A stretch of 64,000 nt of DNA from Hydractinia symbiolongicarpus (lineage: Eukaryota > Cnidaria > Hydrozoa > Anthoathecata > Hydractiniidae), in contig NC_079879.1 of the NCBI RefSeq assembly GCF_029227915.1, positions 7,316,001-7,380,000 on the forward strand, in the 5' to 3' direction. The notes below the pieces were generated by a model, which was given only the letters and a program-made list of their open reading frames with translations, did no database searches and was not told the origin of the DNA. The stretch's first letter is position 1; the number at the start of each line of letters is the position of its first letter. Shown in pieces: positions 22,441-33,725 of the stretch. A program made the translations under genes and the position numbers.

Positions 22441-23085
22441 CTAGCAACCAACCAGTTTTAAAATCAGATGTACAGTCGATCTGTTTTTAATATTGTAGTT
22501 CCAGAGTGTCAGCCCATTTTCCAACTGCACATCTTTATATACTAAGCGTTGCTGGTCTATCGGAATTCCTGCGATATGCGTTATTTTAAGCTTTAACTGC
22601 AGTACTGTACTGTCAGCATCTAGACCATCTATTGTTATCATTTTCCCTGTCAGAGATTCTACAAATAAGCGAAATGTATTTCGTTCAGCAAGATTTTCTC
22701 TTTCCATATTCTGTTCGAATAGCCAGTTATTTGGTTTTGCGAAGCGAGCTTGATAGGCCAGCTTGGTTGTGGCGACTTTTTCCTTTCGTTTCCTATAATC
22801 GTCTTCATCTGGGTTAAAATGAATAACATTACCAAACAAAGATCGACATTGATCGATGTAATGCAAAGAATCGAGCACATGAAGTTGCCACACTTCTTTG
22901 ATTTCAATCGAAGGTGTCAAAATACTTCCGTCCCAGTCTTCCAAAGCAAGTTTAAGTTCTAAGAACTCCTTATAAGCATTTAGGGTAATTTCAATTTTTT
23001 CATCATTCCATTTTAACTCGCGTTTAACTCTTCTTCTCAGTTTGTTATCGTTGTTAATAAATCCATGCAGAGATTCAAAATTCAT
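22441..23085 (-). CDS. WHxH-family domain fused to a ubiquitin-like domain, single exon
   Basis: Intronless gene for 214 residues. Residues 1-125 align with the neighbour at 20375-20788, but the signature is altered to EVWQLHVLD (H65 of the neighbour replaced by Q67) and NVIHFNPDE (second His replaced by Phe). Residues 138-214 are clearly ubiquitin-like: FVESLTGKMITI, GIPIDQQRLVY and LWNYNIKNRSTVHLILKL. Against ubiquitin, the sites equivalent to K48 and K63 are not lysine, I44 is Val, one residue is inserted in the first loop, and the end is VGC with no Gly-Gly. It should therefore be a built-in interaction module, not a conjugated tag. Function unknown; a proteasome or ubiquitin-receptor link is inference. 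Confidence 0.8.
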   Translation of the reverse strand: MNFESLHGFINNDNKLRRRVKRELKWNDEKIEITLNAYKEFLELKLALEDWDGSILTPSIEIKEVWQLHVLDSLHYIDQCRSLFGNVIHFNPDEDDYRKRKEKVATTKLAYQARFAKPNNWLFEQNMERENLAERNTFRLFVESLTGKMITIDGLDADSTVLQLKLKITHIAGIPIDQQRLVYKDVQLENGLTLWNYNIKNRSTVHLILKLVGC

Positions 23086-25561
23086 GTTTTTATTAATACA
23101 CTATTTAATATTAATAAGAGACAGATTTATACAAATTGTCTAACTTAACGTAAGATGTACCAGAGATTATACTAGGAATGAGTAACAATGTGTAGATCGG
23201 CCCAATGTTAATTTGCTGTTTATAGCAACTCTTTACCTACCGTAAGGATGAAAATCATAATAATAAAAAAAAAATGCAATATCTGACATCACAAGCACTT
23301 AAATATACGATTCTGTCTACAGGCGCAGTGCTTTAACCACAATTTTAATATTTGGGGGGAGGGGCTATATAAAAAAACTTGCATGTATAAATTTTGCTTT
23401 ATATAGTGGCTACCCGAGCTGCCCCCAATGGTGGGCGCAGAGTAGGAAATTTTCAAATTTTACATCTCTAGATTGGCAGAAAATGCCTTTTCAGACGTCA
23501 ACGATCTCATGGTTGAATGTTAAAAATCACGATGAATGTTTCGATATTTTAGTAATTTAAAAAAGCTGCTTTGTTTAATTGGCATCAAAATTTAGATAAA
23601 AGTTTTCATCAGAAACCAAAAGGTAGAAGGAGATATTTATACACACGACTACAATAATATAAAAAATGAAGGTGCTGGCACTTTTTAGAAAATTTACATC
23701 GCATTTGGATTTGTAACTTTTGGAGAAATGACACTAATTCTGTCTCTTTTTTTCTCTCTCTCTCTGTCTTTCTTTTTTTTTTAGTAGGAAAATTATTGGG
23801 TGGGGTTCCGCCCCCTCCCCCCCCCCCCCGGCGGTTACGGCACTGAGGTGACGAATTAGTTCCAAACACCCTCTATTCTCCAAAAAAAATGATATTTTAC
23901 AGTATGAGAATTGTGAACGTCAAATGATTTAACGTTGAATTGTCAGTGAACTTTTCGATTTGTGTCGAGCTTTCTAAAGCACATTTTGGATTTTTCGCGT
24001 TAAAATAATTATTGATAATAATTAATATAACATACCTTGAAGAATATACACAGCAAATATGACAAAAACAAAGTAACGTAATGCTAAGTAAATCAAACTA
24101 GTGTTCATGCAAACCTCTTCCTGCTTTTTTTTTACGACATACTATATTCTTGTAAAAGACGAAAATAAAACATCTCAATATTGCACTCTACCGTTGATAG
24201 GAAAATATCAATTCAATATCCGTACAGTTTCCTGGCATCTGTGAAGGAGATAAAATAATACAATTATAAAGTGCATCAAGAGATTCACTTTTATTGGGAA
24301 TACCCTTTCGTAAAGTGTCAACATACGAAAGCAAAGTTCAAACAAGATTTTCAAGTTGATTTTCTAGAGAAAGTTTTCGAGTTTGTTTATTTTGATTACA
24401 AGGCTTTTAAGTTCTGTCAGACACACCCTGACTAAAACAGATAACGACCATAACGTTCAACTATTCACACCCTTAAGGTGTGAATTACGAATAAGACATT
24501 TTATTAAAAAATTTAAAATGTGTTTTTCGATAATGTTTTATAAAAAGGTCATATGCATGTTGTACGCAGATCTATATCACCACAGTAAATTTTTATATCA
24601 ACTACATTAAAATCTTTCAAGAATCCCACCAGGCTAAAAAAAATTACCTCTAAGAATTGAGGCTCAGGTGAAAAAAGTATGGTTCTTATACGAACCCACC
24701 AATTCAACTATTTTTTATATGGCAAAACATTTTACAGTTTATGATATTCTCTTTCGTATTTATTAAAATAATAAAAAAATAATTAAAAAAATTCATTTGT
24801 AACTATTCGTGCAGAAAAATATTTGTAACATAAAAAAAATAAACTAAAACAAATAATTACAACAATTATTAACTAAATGTAATGGAACACTAAAAAGGCA
24901 GAAAAAAAGTCATGAACATTTTTTAAATGTTAAAAGTGCTTGTCATAATTATTTTTAGAATAAAATATGGTCATCTAATAAATCCTCACTAAAAACATGT
25001 TTACTTTTGCAGAAGGTTACTTTACAGAAAGAAATTATTTATTGTCGAAGTGCATTTCAAGAACTCTATATTAATGCCTAGTTTCCACCAGTAAGTAAAT
25101 TTCACATTTTCTTATACTGGTACTTATGCCGCTGATGGAAACCAGGTTTAAGACCATACAATTGCAAGGATTCTATTCCGTTCCATTGCTTGAAAAATTA
25201 TATGGTAAAAATGTATTTAGAAAAGATATTTAAAAGAGTTAGATGTCATATACTTAAGATTATAAATAAGAAAGAGCAGAAAATTGATATATAAAAATAG
25301 TTATGAAAAAAATAAGAAAACTCTTAATAAAAATATTTGCTAAAAACTATAAATGAAATGAACATGACGTCAGAAATTATTTGTCCCTCTTCGCTACGTA
25401 CCTGACGTCCACCTGAATAATTTACGCGATTTTCATGAAATGCTGTCATCAGAAAACATAAGCACTGAACTGAAATACTTACAATTATACACAAGTAATT
25501 ATCTGTTGAATCTATTTCATTGCAGCGAGAAAATGTCTTCTTGTTTTCGTTTTAAAATTAG
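23086..25561. other. non-coding stretch with low-complexity tracts
   Basis: No exon was supported. Contains a pyrimidine-rich run (about 23740-23782) followed by a long C tract (about 23810-23830), and AT-rich DNA to the 3' end of adaptor gene C. Confidence 0.5.
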
Positions 25562-28500
25562 TTATCTGAACGGCTGTGAGAGCTTCGTTTTACACGTGGG
25601 TAAACTCTGTTTGTAGTAATATCTTATTAGATCTGCCAGATATTTAAATTTCGGCTCGTCTTCGCGAAGGAAATGCATACCCTAAAAAAACAATCAATTA
25701 ACAATGTGTACTTTTTAAACACTCTGCTTCGTTATTGCTTTAACATTTGATCATGATATTCTGAGTAAGTTTAACAACCAATAACGATAACGACGGACAA
25801 ATTTCTGTTACTCTTGTTAGGGATATAGCTACAATTTATCACCGCAATACGTGTACGGTGAAAACTTAAAAAACTCCACATGGGAAATTTTTTTACGGAG
25901 GGAGATCTCAGCCATACGTTCAACTTTGTATTGGACAGATAGTCTCAAGAATTCAGATCAGAGGAATTACACCAAAGCTTTAAAGACAACAAGAAAACAG
26001 TCATTGGTGTGACTGTTTACAGAATCTAACCATTTGACAGTCCTGCATCATTCTAACAGCAAGCCACCTATTTACTACATCATTACTGACATTTCGTGAA
26101 GACTAAGTAATTGATGTATCAAACGCTTTTGGTAAAATTCTTTAGTTTCCTCTGCCATAACTTCTCTCGCCAGTCGAAGAATAGGAATCTTGCGAAACAG
26201 AACGGGGCTATTTGCAAAGACGTTGTCTACAAATTGCCGTGAAAACCCATCATAAAAGTAGCGTTCACTTTGATAACAAAAATTTGAGTTAAAAAAAATA
26301 AATATGGCTTTTTTTCAAAACTGCAAAAAATGCGAAACTGGCACAAGCCAATAAACACACAAAAAAGAGAAGTTAGAAAATTTGATCAGTACAATTTTAT
26401 GACATTTTTACATCAAAATATCTGACTTTTTACCCATAACCTCAAAGTGATTCTTTTTAAGTCGAAGGAAGAAGTTTAAAAATATACCAGTTATCTGTTT
26501 AGTCATTGTCATTAAATAATATAGATATTATTACAAGCTCGTGAGCTTGTATTAAAACGCAAATGTGTCTTACAAGAATGGAAATTTTTGCCTCTCTGAG
26601 CACCGACACGGGAGTAGTCGTGTGTTCGAATCTCATCTTGGTAACTATTTTTACTTTTTTTTTCTTTTTACTATCTCGCCCGCGGGGACGTGTTTACAGA
26701 CTGACCTAACGAAAATTGAAATTTCGAGAAATTTTCCATCAATATTATTGCCTATCCGAATAGCAAAATATGTCGTGTCTAACGTCAGCTTTTTATACAC
26801 TTTTTTGGCGAGGTTGTTTGCGTTTACCCGGATCTGCACGTGGTCTGTAATATCCCAGTATAAGAATATGCTTTAAACGTATCGTAATCACAAAAAATTA
26901 AAATAAATAAATAAATAAATAAATAAATATTACAACCAACTTACGTTTTTATCAAAAACTATATAATGTCTAACTTCTGTCGTATCCAGCACAGCCAGCA
27001 CATCCTTCTAAACATCAAAATAATTATAAATGTTGACAGAAAGACTTTGAATCTTAGGTTATTTGCTTAAATCCATACTCTTAACACGCCAGCAAGACTA
27101 TTTTTCCCGAATTTCCCGACCTTCGTGTTCCGTGCCGTGGATTATTTCTTTGTAAGGGCGCGCGAAAGAATGCCGCCAGCGAATTTCACACGCTCTTTAT
27201 CAGGCCTACGTGTGCGCAAAATTGAAACTGCGCAGCCTGCCAACTGCATAGTAGTGCCTATTTCACCCTTTTGTCAGTGATCGAAAAATGAAGAAAAAAC
27301 TGTCTTTGTTTTAATAATTTTGTCCATGATTAAAGATATCAATAATAAGATATACAACAGAAAGAAAAAACAAACAAACAAAAACAATTTTTACCCCGTT
27401 TCTTGCACGACGTATCAAGTATGTGCCAATCTTTTCATTATTCTTAAACACACTGAATAGACAAGAAAAAGATTTTCCAGGTACATTCAATATAAACAAC
27501 AAAAATTATTTTTCAATAGACAGTATGCACCATAGGACTTCAGTTTTAAATTTAAATCTTCCTTTGCGCAGTTATTTCAACACACGATCATCATCTACGT
27601 AAGTTTCATACAAGAACTGTAAAAAGAAAGTTTCACCTTGGACAATCATCTCTACTTAATTCTCGTTTATAAACAGAAGGCGGTAGGAGTTCATCATCTG
27701 AGAGTGTATTTACATCCTATGATGAAAATTAAAATAGAATCTTAAGTGATCACGACCTAAAAATACAGGTTAATAGGGTGAGGAATGGAATGACAATCTG
27801 AAGTCACAAACAATATCTTGTTAATTTTCTTGAAGTGGTGTAAGACATTTTCACTAAACATACTTAAACACCATCGTAAATGTTAAAAATTGATGTAGCT
27901 CTACATCGTCAACTTTTAAATTGCTTTCAATTCAATCGTGCACGGTCTCAACTCCCAGTCTTTAAACATCAACTCGAAGTATGCTCAATTACTTTTACAT
28001 TAAAAATTACCAGTGTTTTCTGATTTTAATCGATTATCAAAAGATTGTCTTCAAACGCTTAAAAGTTCTTAGAACTCAACTTTCACTAAAATACAGATGT
28101 CGTGGCCATAAAACAATTCTAATGCGCATGCTCAGAAAATAAACGCTGCGACCAAGATCATCTTAATGAAAAGAAGCTTTTACACAATATTGCATCTTGT
28201 TTATATAAAAAAAGGTTGGCCTGTTTGTGATAAAAATTTTAGAGGACATTATCACAATTCATGATTAATAATTCTTCTCCATAATAATAGCTGTATTCTG
28301 TCTGTCTGCAAGAAAAACGTGTTTACGTGTTACGATAAATATATTGTCACGTTTAGCCACATAAAAATGTTAAACTCACCAATTTTATGATTTTGGCTAC
28401 AAACGTATAGATTTTGAAGGACCACCTAGTTAGCTAGCTTTATTATTCAGTTTGGTACGATAACTTTTGATCTTAGCCAGCATTATTTCTATTTGTGATT

Positions 28501-31500
28501 TTTACAAAGCTGTAACTGGGGCTATCTAGCTAGCTGTTAGCTACCTCTGGTTAAAAAGTGAAGAAGCCAAACAATACGGTGAAATCTTTCTGATGCTAAA
28601 TGCAGCTTAATAGCGACACCTTTTACTATAATAAAACTTTAGCAAAAGTTAACTGATTCAATGAAAAAACAGTCTCCATTAACCTGATACTTGAGGGTTA
28701 ATTTTTGTAACCGCAATCAATTTTGTAACCACAGCCTGTAGGATGTTTTTATTTACACTGACAATTTTTAAAATTTATTTTTAAACTTAGTCCTCATAAT
28801 AAAATTACTGGACGGGATAACGACGGTCTGTTTTCTATATAAGTTGCGATGTTTTTTCTGAAAAGGGCTATTACGCTTATACACACATGCGACACGTTTT
28901 AACTGTACTAAGCGCTCAGCCCAGTGTCTCGATTAATTTTTGAACTTTCGCGGAAAGTTTTCAGCAAAATAAATGTTGGCCGATTGTTGTTTCAATTAGA
29001 GGGTAAAGAAAGACTGTGTTTATATTTTAACTACAATTGTGGGAAAGTTAGTTTCGACGTGCCCCCCCCCCCTGACTAGTATAATAAAATATCTGAACAG
29101 CCAACAAATTTAGTATTATATACAGTTAAATCTTTGAGGTAGATTGGAGGTTCGAGTTGCATTGAAGACTGAGTTATATTAAAGGTTTGAGTTGTATAGG
29201 AGGTTCGAGTTTAACCGGCAGTTCAAATTAACTTTATGTATTTCAACAGAAAAAAGATTTCTCACCACAATTTCTTCTTTCGATTTTAAACTTCCAGATC
29301 TAAAAAAATATTTAAAAATGCACTGTATCCTGGCGAAAAAACCCGAATATCTTCTGAAGTCAAAAAAATCCTGATTATTTCAGGATAAAGAACAATTAAA
29401 AACACACTTCACCAATTACTAAAACTTCCAATTCCATGCAACTAATTATACACATAGCATACCTAGAGGGCGGTAGAGGCGGTACTGGCAGCGCCCTCCT
29501 AGTAAGTGATAACTTTTTCTCCAGTTCATTGGCAAACGTTTGAGGCTTGGGGCTAACATAATGACCCGTCGGTGCGTCATACACTGGCGCAGACGTATTG
29601 TCAGTAAGACACAAGTACTGTTCCCCTTGGCTTGGGGATGCAGTCATATCTTCATACACCAAACCCGCGTTCATATCTTCGTAATGTTTAGCTTGATCCG
29701 CATGCATATCCTCATAAAAAGTCTGCTCGTCATCCCGCGACGAGTTTATGTCGTCGTAGATACCATCCTTATCTTCATCAGGCTGCTTTAAAGTAATATA
29801 TCCGCCCATATCTTGACGAGCAAAAACGTATCGCGCGTCCATGTCTCCATCATAGGGCGGAGGAGTGGGCGCAATTACTCTTTTAACCAGCTCAGTATCG
29901 TCTGGAATATTACTATAGATATCCTGTTCATCTACAAATAAGACACAATTAAATACAGTGAATCTAGTGAGTCATTATTGTTTTTCCTACGTCAGAAAAT
30001 ATATCACTTTTCCCTTCTTTCGTAACCTGCGTTAAAGTTTTCATTAAGCCATATGTGACAATCACAAGACAGTTGATAGATACATTTATTATATGCCAAA
30101 GTATACATCCAAACATTGGTCGTTTCAAAAAATTGCTTTAAAAATTTGATTTTCCCTAAACCTGAATGGAGGATTCAGGTTTAGAAAAAACCAAGAGATC
30201 TTTATGCAAGTGTTCCAGGACAACAGGAAGAAAAATAATTTTAAGAAATATTAAATGAAATTCATATTAATTTCTGCGCAAGACCCTTTTACAGAAAATC
30301 TAGCATATTTTATATCAAAAACAGATAAAAAATTTTAGCGGAAGGGTTAAGCTCCACAGAAAAAAACATTTTTACTTCTTTTGCGCGCAATAGCCACAAT
30401 ATTTTCGGCGCACTCGATCAATTTTTTGCCCTGGAATGACAACCATTAATATAGAGGAAAAAGGTTCTTAAAAAATTCAGTTAATTAAAATATTTATCTT
30501 GCACAGCTACCTTTTCGTGATTTATATATATATATTTTAAAACGGCAAGATTAGTCGACAAAGTGCATGATATAAAAAAGATAATATCCAAAAAAACACA
30601 TTACCATCCTGAACCGTGTGACCAGGCTTGGAAGAATATCTTTGTTGTGTTCTCGGAGGTCTCCCTTTCGCACTCACAGGACCGGTAAACGCGCCTGTCA
30701 TTTTCTCAGATGCTATACTTACGTAGCCATCCTCTTGCGCTCCGACAAACCGAACATCGTCAGGTGAAAGCTTTGTATAGTCGTATTCAGGCTCGTCATA
30801 CACCGGTTCCTCGCTTGAGACTGATTTTAGCGGGATTAAGTTGGCCATTACAGCAGCGTTTATTTTCCTGATCCATTCCTGATTCCAAATAAAAGGAAAA
30901 ATTTGGAAACGCTTAAAAATAGAAATAGCAAATAAGATTTTCTTCACAAAAAGTACCTTTTGCTCTCTGGAAGATCCAGCTTCAAATATATACACGCGTG
31001 TGTTGGATTGGCCGTGTCTAATAATCACTGATTCATCTCGACCCTCGGACGCTCTAAACAAAATTGCGTGTCATGCTCCGTTTTTACAATGCACTTAACC
31101 TCAAATCTTATCAAACGAATTTTGAGGTGGAAAGTGATGTTAAATCTCTGTGGTGCGTAGTTTTAAACTTTTAAAAAAATTGTTCTAAATTCTAATGTAA
31201 TTGCATAGACAGTAAGTATTATATGTGATCAAGCCTTCCGCCAAATGATCAATAAATTTGAAAATAAATTCATCTTCTATAAAATTACGCGACATTGTAA
31301 TGTTACAGACAGTTTTAACAGGATTTTTTTGTAATTAAACAAATCATAACTATTCAAAGATATAATTATGATAACCTAAGCCTAAGATCAATTGTTTTAA
31401 AAAGCATAATTATGACTCTGCTTTATAATTAGGGAAATATTTGGCATAATTATAAAAGTTGGTGTTTAAAATACCTATAACCATTCAAACTGAAACCTCC

Positions 31501-32900
31501 GCATGGCCTTTTACTTTTATTGTCTTCGTAGTAGAAAAAATTACTACCATGAATGATGCAGTATCGATGTAACCCTAAATATGGAAACATTCATTATAGC
31601 AGAGGGAGAAAAACGCAACGTAAACATGAGAAATGCAATAAAATAAACGCGGAAATGTTCGGTGAATCCACAGCAAAATTTACTTACTGAAATTCTAAAT
31701 CAACTACAAAAAATTCCCGAAAAGTGTGGTTCCTTAAAAATAATTAAAGAAATTCAAAAAAATCCCAGAAATTCGTTAGATCTCATAATAAGGCTACCTT
31801 AACTTGGTGTACAAAACAATCGCTTCAATAATAGCCGTATTTTGTCTGTCTCTGCGCAAAATTGTACCGCAAGTAGCGAGGCACACGAAATGCGTTATAT
31901 AAAGGACGGGCGAACAAGTGAATTTATCCACGGGCCATCGACTAGTCTCTTTAATAATAGCCGTATTTTGTCTGTCTCTGCGCGGACCCTCCGCTGAGTT
32001 AGAAAAACGTGCTACGAAAATACGAATGTCAAATGCAATATATTTTTATCTAATTTGTTGCGACGGGTAAATTTAAAGAACGGGCGAACCTGTGGATTTT
32101 TCCACGGGCCACCGACTATCCTCTATAATAATAGCCTTCGTCTGACTGTCTCTGCGTAAAATAGTACCGCAAGAAGCGAGACACAAGAAATGCGATAAAT
32201 AAAGGACGGGCGATCCCGTGGATTAATCAACTAGCCTCTATAATAATAGCTGTATTCAGTCTGTCTGTTTTGTGCGCAAAAGGCATGCTACAAAAACACG
32301 AAATGCAAAATGTAAAGAAATGTCAAACCCATGAATTTATTCACCGGCTGCCGACTACCTAATGCTCGCTGTCTGTCTGTCAGTGAGCAGATGGTAGCAA
32401 CTAGTAGCTAAGGGGGGAATTCCCGTTGTTTTTCCACGGGCGTACGACTAATAAAAAAGATCTCACAATATGAAAGAGTTTTAATTTTTAGTAAAAGTTT
32501 AAAAATATCAAAAGTTTGTCAACAATAACAAGAAATACAAAAAGTCTACTCATAAAAACCTCGACGTAAATACGACAGACGCTAAATTGGCCGTTTGTCA
32601 TAATTCCCGTTGTTTTTCCACGGGCGTACGACTAATAAAAAAGATCTCACAATATGAAAGAGTTTTAATTTTTAGTAAAAGTTTAAAAATATCAAAAGTT
32701 TGTCAACAATAACAAGAAATACAAAAAGTCTACTCATAAAAACCTCGACGTAAATACGACAGACGCTAAATTGGCCGTTTGTCATATCAAGTATCAATCC
32801 ATCGAAATTTACCTTTTTTTTTCAACCAACCACTGTAACTTGGATTAGTGTCAAGTAAATCCGAAGCAGCGACTGATTTTAATAACGCTTCCAATGCCAT
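25562..32900 (-). CDS. PH-SH2 adaptor protein, 3BP2-like, copy C
   Basis: Exons 32813-32900 (ATG), 31475-31574, 30957-31053, 30605-30878, 29463-29931, 27637-27716, 27395-27452, 26945-27007 and 25562-25681 (TAA). Phases join everywhere except between 29463 and 27716, where one short exon of length 1 mod 3 must be missing from this model; gene A has a 58-bp exon there. PH domain: PSYSGWLKKK, LHRYCIIHG, helix EWIRK (W97). The linker is rich in tyrosine motifs: VYDEPEYDYTKL, QDIYSNI, YITL...YDDI, three YEDM in a row (about 29665-29733), VYDAP and HYVSP, then LPVPPLPPSR, an SH3-type proline site. SH2: GTYLIRR with the binding arginine, VRHYIVF and a final RYYYKQSLPTC. Likely a cytoplasmic adaptor in tyrosine-kinase signalling. 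It is the most tyrosine-decorated of the four paralogs. Confidence 0.86.
26905..26929. repeat. AAAT microsatellite
   Basis: A short run of AAAT units in the intron just downstream of the SH2 exon at 26945-27007. Confidence 0.8.
31824..32451 (+). repeat. degenerate tandem array of Helitron-like units in intron 1 of adaptor gene C
   Basis: Five diverged units follow each other. Most begin with TAATAATAGC and a TCTGTCTGTC-like run and end with a CCACGGG hairpin arm and GACTA(G/T/C/A). Unit borders near 31945, 32119, 32234, 32355 and 32451 read CTAG, CTAT, CTAG, CTAC and CTAA. The next unit follows at once, usually as TC or CCTC. Head-to-tail arrays are typical of non-autonomous Helitrons. The same unit occurs singly at 7178-7310 and 41117-41255, and its start occurs near 28283. 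Confidence 0.65.
32418..32785. repeat. 184-bp tandem duplication, two copies
   Basis: 32418-32601 and 32602-32785 appear identical, beginning AATTCCCGTTGTTTTTCCAC and ending GGCCGTTTGTCAT. The unit starts inside the last Helitron-like hairpin, so the array end was carried along. The second copy ends 27 bp from exon 1 of adaptor gene C. Confidence 0.9.
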
Positions 32901-33725
32901 GTCATTCTTGCTTCCGTCTTGCTCTCATTATTTTTTACATCTAAAACAAATATGGAAACTATATATTACAACCTTATATCTCCATCGCAGAGTGAAAAAA
33001 GATTCAAGGACTTTCAGTATTTTTTAGCACCGTTTCTACTTAAAAATTATTAAATGATATGATCTGAATAAAACAATGTGCAAAGAACGCCTAAATCTAC
33101 TATAACTTTAATATATAATGTTCTCTTGTTATTGGGAATTAAGCAATACATGTTCTTAATTAATTTTTCGGTAGAAGAAGTTTATATTACACTCCAACGC
33201 AGAGGATACTCTAAAAGTTTACACTGTTAAAAGAGTCACCAGCTAAGTGGTTAATTTTTTTGGTTGCTGGTTTTATTTCTAGAACAGCATTTTAATTGAG
33301 CACAAGTAAAAACGAAATGGTAAAATTATAAAAGAGAATGAAAATTTTATAAATTGTTTGATATTTCTATTCGATTTCGACTCTAAATTGTCCATAAAAA
33401 ATAATTAGCTACAAAAAGTGGTGAAAACTTGCAAACATAAGTAAAAATAAGATATAATCACATAAAAATGCAAAAAATAAAAAAATATAAATATTTACAA
33501 AACAAAAATTGTCACTGACAAGATTTAAAATTATAAAATAAAAAAAAGCTAAAAATATAATAAATAGCTATTTCTTAATTTTTATTTACATCAAGTTAGA
33601 TTCCAGTATTTTACAACTTAATCATATATACATGTTCATCTTTAAAATTCGCCACGTGGTCCAAACTTCAGCTGACGTTTTCCCAAATAACTGTACCCCT
33701 TTTAACAACTCCTCTGCCATTTTAT

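Noticed and set aside
12384-23085. Functional link between the transposon OTU module and the ubiquitin-like fusion gene
   Set aside because: Tempting because both concern ubiquitin, but the OTU lies inside a mobile element with its own ends and the fusion gene lies outside; proximity is probably coincidence.
23740-23835. Possible regulatory pyrimidine/C tract
   Set aside because: Simple low-complexity sequence; nothing ties it to a neighbouring gene.
26560-26645. tRNA-like segment with GTGTTCGAATCTC
   Set aside because: Only a weak B-box match; no A-box at the right distance and no second copy found.
28380-28440. Candidate for the missing linker exon of copy C, with a GTGAGT donor
   Set aside because: Phase fits but the encoded peptide lacks the Pro/Tyr-rich character of the equivalent exon in copy A; not convincing enough to call.
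31824-32785. CRISPR-like repeat array
   Set aside because: Units are long, degenerate and abutting without unique spacers, and the sequence is eukaryotic; Helitron-like units plus a tandem duplication explain it.
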